Origin: DATIXD01 sp035518875 | Lineage (GTDB): Bacteria; Pseudomonadota; Gammaproteobacteria; Methylococcales; Methylococcaceae | Direction: 5' to 3' | Assembly: GCA_035518875.1 (NCBI GenBank) | Contig: DATIXD010000238.1 | Span: 1-18,258 of the forward strand | DNA length: 18,258 nucleotides | Shown here: piece after piece, positions 14,521-18,258 of the stretch | Numbering within the stretch: the stretch's first letter is position 1 | Layout of the letters: each line of letters begins with the position of its first letter | Notes under the pieces: generated by a model | Database searches by the model: none | Told to the model about the DNA's origin: nothing | Seen by the model: only the letters and a program-made list of their open reading frames with translations | Position numbers and translations under genes: made by a program

Positions 14521-15165
14521 TCATTTGTGCGGATCCCACTCGAGAAAATTAGCCAGCAGCCTAAGGCCGGCGGATTGGCTTTTTTCCGGGTGAAACTGCA
14601 CCGCGAACAGGTTCTCACTCAGCAAGGCGGCGGCGAAGGGCGTCGGATAATCGGTGGTCGCGGCGATATGTTCGGGGTGCGTGGGTTGGACATAGTAGCT
14701 GTGGACGAAATAGAACCAGCTCTCCTGCGGGATCTTGCACCACAAGGGGTGTTCGAAGGATTGATGCAGACGGTTCCAGCCCATGTGCGGAATCTTCAGC
14801 AATTTTCCCGCGTTGTCCGTCAAACGATCGGCAAATCGCAGCACCTTCCCGGGCAACAGACCCAGGCAAGGGGTCTGATCGTTTTCCTCGCTTTCGTCGA
14901 GCAGGGCTTGCATACCGAGGCAGATCCCCATGAACGGCTTGGTGGTTGCCAATTGCCGCACCACCTGCGTCAAACCGCGTTCCGCCAGGGCGCCCATGCA
15001 ATCACGGATGGCGCCAACGCCCGGAAACACGACGCGGTCGGCGCGGAGCATTTCGCGCGATTCGGCGGTGACCAAAACCTGGGCCTTGGGATCGGCGTGT
15101 TGAAGCGCCTTGGCGATGGAATGGAGGTTGCCCATTCCATAATCGATGACGGCCACCGAGGACAT
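14521..15165 (-). CDS. hisH: Imidazole glycerol phosphate synthase, glutamine amidotransferase subunit
   Basis: 214 residues. Class I amidotransferase triad: C82 in M-G-I-C-L-G-M-Q, H192 and E194 in V-Q-F-H-P-E-K-S. The N-terminus V-A-V-I-D-Y-G-M-G-N-L-H-S is diagnostic. It releases ammonia from glutamine and channels it to HisF. The start at 15165 lacks a Shine-Dalgarno; the 27-base gap after hisB is strongly pyrimidine-rich on the coding strand instead, which is unusual (see findings). Confidence 0.96.
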   Translation of the reverse strand: MSSVAVIDYGMGNLHSIAKALQHADPKAQVLVTAESREMLRADRVVFPGVGAIRDCMGALAERGLTQVVRQLATTKPFMGICLGMQALLDESEENDQTPCLGLLPGKVLRFADRLTDNAGKLLKIPHMGWNRLHQSFEHPLWCKIPQESWFYFVHSYYVQPTHPEHIAATTDYPTPFAAALLSENLFAVQFHPEKSQSAGLRLLANFLEWDPHK

Positions 15166-15192
15166 TGGAGGAAAAGGAGAGGTTGATCCTTG

Positions 15193-15786
15193 TTAAAGCG
15201 CGCCTTTGGTGGAAGGGAGTACGTCTTGCATCCGTGCATCGGGTTCTAGCGCCATGCGCAACGCCCGTCCGAACGCCTTGAAGATCGTCTCCGCCACATG
15301 GTGGGCATTTACGCCTTTCAGGCTATCGATATGTAGACTGACTTTAGCATGATTCACGAAACCCCGGAAGAATTCCAGCAACAGATCCACGTCGAAATCG
15401 CCGATTCGGGCGCGCGGAAACACTACGTCGTAACAGAGGCCGGGGCGACCGGAGAAATCGATCACCACCCTGGAAAGTGCTTCGTCCAGCGGCACATAGG
15501 CATGGCCATAGCGGCGGATACCTTTCTTGTCGCCCACTGCCCTGTCGATTGCCAACCCGAGGGTAATGCCGATATCTTCCACGGTATGGTGAGCGTCGAT
15601 ATGCAAATCGCCCTTCGCCTGAATATCGAGGTCGATCAACCCATGGCGGGCGACCTGATGCAGCATGTGTTCAAGAAAGGGAACACCGGTATCAAACCGA
15701 GCCTCTCCGGAACCGTCCAGGTTCAAACATACATGAACTTGTGTTTCCAGCGTGTTGCGCTGTACATCGGCCGTGCGATCCGCCAT
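15193..15786 (-). CDS. hisB: Imidazoleglycerol-phosphate dehydratase, monofunctional
   Basis: 197 residues, matching IGPD alone. The bifunctional E. coli type, with an N-terminal histidinol-phosphatase, would be about 355. Metal-binding motif H-I-D-A-H-H-T-V-E-D is at 62-71 and the second copy, N-A-H-H-V-A-E, is near the C-terminus. F-L-E-H-M-L-H-Q-V-A-R-H-G and D-F-S-G-R-P are conserved. It dehydrates imidazole-glycerol phosphate to imidazole-acetol phosphate. It is the first gene of the hisBHAFIE run. The ribosome site is weak (AGAAG). Confidence 0.97.
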   Translation of the reverse strand: MADRTADVQRNTLETQVHVCLNLDGSGEARFDTGVPFLEHMLHQVARHGLIDLDIQAKGDLHIDAHHTVEDIGITLGLAIDRAVGDKKGIRRYGHAYVPLDEALSRVVIDFSGRPGLCYDVVFPRARIGDFDVDLLLEFFRGFVNHAKVSLHIDSLKGVNAHHVAETIFKAFGRALRMALEPDARMQDVLPSTKGAL

Positions 15787-15835
15787 TCTGCTTGCTTCTG
15801 AATGTTTTTACGGTGCGGGTTTGAGAAAGTGGAAC

Positions 15836-15864
15836 ATAATAGTGGTTTGGTGCATTTTGATAAA
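15836..15864 (-). promoter_or_regulatory. Candidate hisB operon promoter
   Basis: On the minus strand TATTAT (15836-15841) fits a -10, and TTTATC (15859-15864) is a poor -35 at 17 bases. Predicted start is near 15829. The GacA-type box would then be centred about 80 bases upstream. Confidence 0.3.
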
Positions 15865-15890
15865 CCCCTTAAAGGCAAACATACATCCCG

Positions 15891-15926
15891 TGATTTTTGT
15901 GTAAGCCAAAGCTTACACAAAAATCA
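15891..15926. promoter_or_regulatory. GacA-type box within a 36-base perfect palindrome
   Basis: The core at 15900-15917 reads TGTAAGCCAAAGCTTACA, an exact match to the TGTAAG-N6-CTTACA upstream element bound by GacA/UvrY-type response regulators ahead of Rsm/Csr RNA genes. The symmetry extends on both sides (TGATTTTTG and its complement), giving two perfect 16-base arms and a four-base centre. Flanking T-runs lie on the 5' side and A-runs on the 3' side, the reverse of a terminator. It is centred about 65 bases before the predicted start of the plus-strand sRNA. Confidence 0.75.
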
Positions 15927-15938
15927 GCCTGCGCCGAC

Positions 15939-15967
15939 ATGACGGCGCCCCTTTATTTGTACAAAAT
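15939..15967 (+). promoter_or_regulatory. Candidate sigma-70 promoter of the Rsm-like sRNA
   Basis: ATGACG (15939-15944, four of six matches to TTGACA) and CAAAAT (15962-15967, four of six matches to TATAAT) are 17 bases apart. Start is predicted near 15974. Weak core elements with an activator box near -65 fit an activator-dependent promoter. Confidence 0.5.
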
Positions 15968-15973
15968 CAGTCC

Positions 15974-16094
15974 GTCGCCGAAATTAGGAAAAGGATTTCG
16001 AGGATTTTCAACAGGACGCACCAAGGACCGGACATTTTCAGCTAACCAAGCAGGCGATAAGCCCCCTCGAAAGGATTCGAAGGGGGCTTTTTTT
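15974..16094 (+). ncRNA. RsmY/RsmZ/CsrB-type CsrA-sequestering small RNA (predicted)
   Basis: A segment of about 121 bases on the plus strand carries seven GGA motifs, at 15987, 15993, 16002, 16014, 16025, 16030 and 16073. The one at 16014 sits in ACAGGACG, close to the CsrA consensus. CGAAAT/ATTTCG (15979-15984, 15995-16000) would present AGGAAAAGG in a loop. GTCGCC at the 5' end can pair with GGCGAT (16053-16058) just before the terminator, closing the structure. The terminator loop shows the last GGA. Upstream are a perfect GacA-type box and a fitting promoter. Known RsmX/Y/Z RNAs are about 110-130 nt with this same plan and sequester CsrA/RsmA, releasing target mRNAs from repression. Start is predicted to within a few bases. 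No peptide frame fits. Class is inferred from architecture; no sequence search was possible. Confidence 0.75.
16061..16094 (+). terminator. Intrinsic terminator of the Rsm-like sRNA
   Basis: GCCCCCTCGAA (16061-16071) pairs with TTCGA-AGGGGGC (16076-16087) with one bulged A and an AGGA loop, followed by seven T residues (16088-16094). On the minus strand no T-run follows, so it is directed at plus-strand transcription. No protein gene lies upstream on that strand. Confidence 0.85.
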
Positions 16095-16184
16095 ATGCCA
16101 CAAGTTTGTTGTGCGCAGCCCTGCCCAAAGCACTTAGGGTTTCCGCGAGCCCAAACCGAACTGCTCGGGCCTGAGCGAGGTGCC

Positions 16185-18008
16185 TTAAGCCGGCTCCGCT
16201 GACCGGCTCGCCTTCTTGCGCTCGTGCTCCAGCAGAAGTTTCTTCCTGATGCGGATCGATTGCGGCGTCACCTCCACCAATTCGTCGTCGTCGATGAACT
16301 CCAGCGCCTGTTCCAGGCTGAGCCTGATCGGGGGCGTCAATAGGATATTCTCATCGCTGCCCGCCGCGCGGATGTTGGTGAGCTGCTTGGCCTTGGTGGG
16401 ATTGACCACCAAATCGTTGGAACGGGAATGAATGCCGACGATCATGCCCTCGTAAACCTCGACGCCATGTTCTACGAACAGCCGGCCGCGTTCCTGTAAA
16501 TTGAAAAGGGCGAATGCCAGCGCCTTGCCGGTGACATTGGAAATCAGCACGCCGTTGATGCGCTGGCCGATATCGCCTTTCTTCACCGGGCCGTAATGGT
16601 CGAACACATGGTAGAGCAGTCCCGTGCCGGAGGTCGCGGTCAGAAACTCGGTCTGAAAGCCGATCAGGCCGCGTGACGGCATGATGTATTCGAGGCGCAC
16701 GCGACCTTGGCCGTCTGGCACCATGTTCTGGAGGTCGCCCTTGCGTTCGCCCAGCTTCTCCATGATGGCGCCCTGGTGCGCCTCCTCCACCTCGATGGTG
16801 ACGAATTCATAAGGCTCGCAGGCTTGGCCGTCGATCTCCTTGATGATGACTTCGGGTCGCGACACGCCCAGTTCATAGCCTTCGCGGCGCATGTTCTCGA
16901 TGAGGATGGACAGGTGCAATTCGCCGCGGCCGGACACCTTGAACTTGTCAGGATCGGCGGTGTCTTCGACGCGCAAAGCCACGTTGTGCAGCAACTCCCG
17001 CTGCAAGCGTTCGCGAATCTGCCGGGAGGTGACGAATTTGCCCTCCCTGCCGGCAAATGGCGAGTTGTTGACTTGAAAGGTCATGCTGACGGTCGGCTCG
17101 TCCACCGTCAACGGCGGCAGCGGCTCGATGCAGTCGAGCGCGCAGAGCGTGTCGGAGATTTCCAGCGCATCGATGCCGGTAAAGGCGATGATGTCGCCAG
17201 CGTTGGCTTCCAGCGACTCGACGCGTTCCAGGCCCTTAAAGCCAAATACTTGCAAGACGCGGGCATTGCGCTGCTTGCCGTCGCGGCTCACCACGACAAC
17301 GGGGGTATTGGTCTTGATCTTGCCGCGCTGGATTCGGCCGATGCCGATGACGCCGACGTAGGCGTTGTAATCTAGGCTGGAGACCTGCATCTGGAACGGA
17401 CCCTCCGGATCGACCAGGGGCGGGTGCACCTTCTCCACGATGGTCTCGAACAAGGGTGTCATGTCGCCTTCGCGGATGTTGGGGTCGTGGCCGGCATAGC
17501 CGTTCAGGGCCGAGGCGTAAACGACCGGAAAATCCAGCTGTTCCTCGGTCGCGCCCAGGCGGTCGAATAGGTCGAAGGTCTGATCGAGTACCCAGTGAGC
17601 GCGGGCGCCGGGACGATCGATCTTGTTGATCACGACGATCGGCTTCAGCCCGAGGGCGAACGCCTTCTGGGTGACGAAGCGGGTTTGCGGCATGGGACCA
17701 TCCACCGCGTCGACGAGAAGCAGCACGGAGTCCACCATGGACAGGACGCGCTCCACTTCACCGCCGAAATCGGCGTGACCGGGGGTGTCGACGATGTTGA
17801 TGTGGTATCCGTTCCAGTCGATGGCGGTATTCTTCGCCAGAATGGTAATGCCGCGCTCCTTTTCCAGGGCATTGGAATCCATTACCCGCTCTTCCACCTT
17901 TTCATGAGCCGCGAAGGTGCCGGACTGGCGCAGGAGCTTGTCGACCAGGGTGGTCTTGCCGTGGTCGACGTGGGCGATAATCGCGATATTTCTAAGCTTT
18001 TCGATCAT
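16185..18008 (-). CDS. typA: Ribosome-associated translational GTPase TypA/BipA
   Basis: 607 residues, normal for TypA. GTPase motifs: A-H-V-D-H-G-K-T-T (12-20), R-G-I-T-I (52-56), D-T-P-G-H-A-D-F (74-81) and N-K-I-D-R (128-132). These are followed by elongation-factor-like domains II, III and V, and the BipA-specific C-terminal domain (for example S-R-G-L-I-G-F-Q-T-E-F-L and I-H-S-R-S-N-D-L-V-V-N). It binds the ribosome and supports 50S assembly and growth at low temperature or under stress. The start at 18008 (M-I-E-K-L-R-N-I-A-I-I-A-H-V-D-H-G) fits the family; the open frame reaches 18089 but the extra 27 residues are not family-like. Its 3' end is convergent with the sRNA. Confidence 0.97.
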   Translation of the reverse strand: MIEKLRNIAIIAHVDHGKTTLVDKLLRQSGTFAAHEKVEERVMDSNALEKERGITILAKNTAIDWNGYHINIVDTPGHADFGGEVERVLSMVDSVLLLVDAVDGPMPQTRFVTQKAFALGLKPIVVINKIDRPGARAHWVLDQTFDLFDRLGATEEQLDFPVVYASALNGYAGHDPNIREGDMTPLFETIVEKVHPPLVDPEGPFQMQVSSLDYNAYVGVIGIGRIQRGKIKTNTPVVVVSRDGKQRNARVLQVFGFKGLERVESLEANAGDIIAFTGIDALEISDTLCALDCIEPLPPLTVDEPTVSMTFQVNNSPFAGREGKFVTSRQIRERLQRELLHNVALRVEDTADPDKFKVSGRGELHLSILIENMRREGYELGVSRPEVIIKEIDGQACEPYEFVTIEVEEAHQGAIMEKLGERKGDLQNMVPDGQGRVRLEYIMPSRGLIGFQTEFLTATSGTGLLYHVFDHYGPVKKGDIGQRINGVLISNVTGKALAFALFNLQERGRLFVEHGVEVYEGMIVGIHSRSNDLVVNPTKAKQLTNIRAAGSDENILLTPPIRLSLEQALEFIDDDELVEVTPQSIRIRKKLLLEHERKKASRSAEPA

Positions 18009-18121
18009 AAAACCCTGGTTGGGGAATTTCTTGTCAATCTGAGCGCTGATTGCTTTGGTACCCGCGCTTGTCAGGAAGGGGAAATGCAATACCCCGACCT
18101 AATCTTGTCATAAAACAAATG

Positions 18122-18150
18122 ATTATACCGACTTCACCGCTGTCTGGCTA
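18122..18150 (-). promoter_or_regulatory. Probable typA promoter
   Basis: On the minus strand a perfect TATAAT (18122-18127) is preceded, 17 bases upstream, by TAGCCA (18145-18150, four of six matches). The start would be near 18115, giving a leader of about 107 bases before typA. Confidence 0.55.
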
Positions 18151-18184
18151 ACTCGCTAACGTTACGGACTCGTATTCCGTGCGG

Positions 18185-18212
18185 TTGGTGAAGTGCGGCG
18201 ATCTGGTACAAT
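18185..18212 (+). promoter_or_regulatory. Probable promoter of the next plus-strand gene
   Basis: An extended -10 TGGTACAAT (18204-18212) with a partial -35 TTGGTG (18185-18190) at 16 bases. Start near 18219, about 28 bases before the GTG at 18247. Confidence 0.5.
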
Positions 18213-18246
18213 GCCGCATTTTATACGGGCCTTGAGGTCATTCGCT

Positions 18247-18258
18247 GTGGCGCAGGAA
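18247..18258 (+). CDS. Start of a plus-strand gene, product unknown
   Basis: GTG-GCG-CAG-GAA (M-A-Q-E) begins seven bases after TTGAGGTC, which can serve as a ribosome site, and follows a good extended -10 promoter. Only four codons are visible, so no product can be named. It diverges from typA. Confidence 0.5.

Noticed and set aside
15787..15900. Histidine-attenuation leader peptide ahead of hisB
   Set aside because: No short frame with a run of histidine codons and no terminator/antiterminator pair was found on the minus strand.
15891..15926. Palindrome as an intrinsic terminator or a TyrR/PhhR box
   Set aside because: It has T-runs on the 5' side and A-runs on the 3' side, opposite to a terminator. 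TGTAAG-N6-CTTACA is near the TyrR pattern too, but the exact GacA match followed by a GGA-rich RNA gene is the better explanation.
15897..16202. A 101-codon plus-strand open frame covering the sRNA region
   Set aside because: It starts inside the GacA-type palindrome, runs straight through the intrinsic terminator, has no ribosome site and no family resemblance.
1..18258. CRISPR arrays, tRNA or rRNA genes, insertion sequences
   Set aside because: No regularly spaced direct repeats, cloverleaf, rRNA-like sequence or transposase was seen.

Overview
The window reads as a gene-dense stretch of a moderately GC-rich gammaproteobacterial chromosome. A monofunctional hisB followed by hisH-A-F-I-E, a trifunctional cysG, rppH with its HAD-phosphatase neighbour, a Mak-type fructokinase, E. 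coli-like fabI and typA all fit this class. Methanotroph-like Methylococcales is my best guess, from general resemblance only; no diagnostic gene is present.

Layout. 1-261 is the 3' end of a PIN-domain (VapC-type) toxin gene. 262-671 has no gene but holds several adjacent inverted repeats. 672-3868 (minus strand) is a tight set of four genes: a THUMP-domain protein, a signal-bearing SagB-type nitroreductase, a Clp1-like polynucleotide kinase and an orphan CheR-type methyltransferase. 4008-5656 (minus) is a three-gene cell-envelope set of unknown function: a small secreted beta protein, a membrane-anchored helical protein and a secreted carboxypeptidase-regulatory-like protein. 5988-12018 is core metabolism and RNA turnover: fabI, mak, cysG, tusA, a HAD-IB phosphatase, rppH and cpdA. 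12276-15786 (minus) is hisBHAFIE with short or overlapping junctions. 16185-18008 (minus) is typA. The first four codons of a plus-strand gene end the window.

The main discovery is in the 398-base gap between hisB and typA. On the plus strand it carries a perfect GacA-type box (TGTAAG-N6-CTTACA) inside a 36-base palindrome, then a plausible sigma-70 promoter centred at the expected distance, then about 120 nt with seven GGA motifs, and finally a strong intrinsic terminator whose loop displays one of the GGAs. This is the architecture of the RsmX/Y/Z and CsrB/C RNAs that sequester CsrA/RsmA under GacS/GacA control. I read it as an unannotated member of that class.

The genes also connect functionally. 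hisB has no histidinol-phosphatase domain, and the HAD-IB hydrolase beside rppH is a good candidate for that missing step. cysG and tusA diverge from a shared start region and both serve sulfur metabolism.
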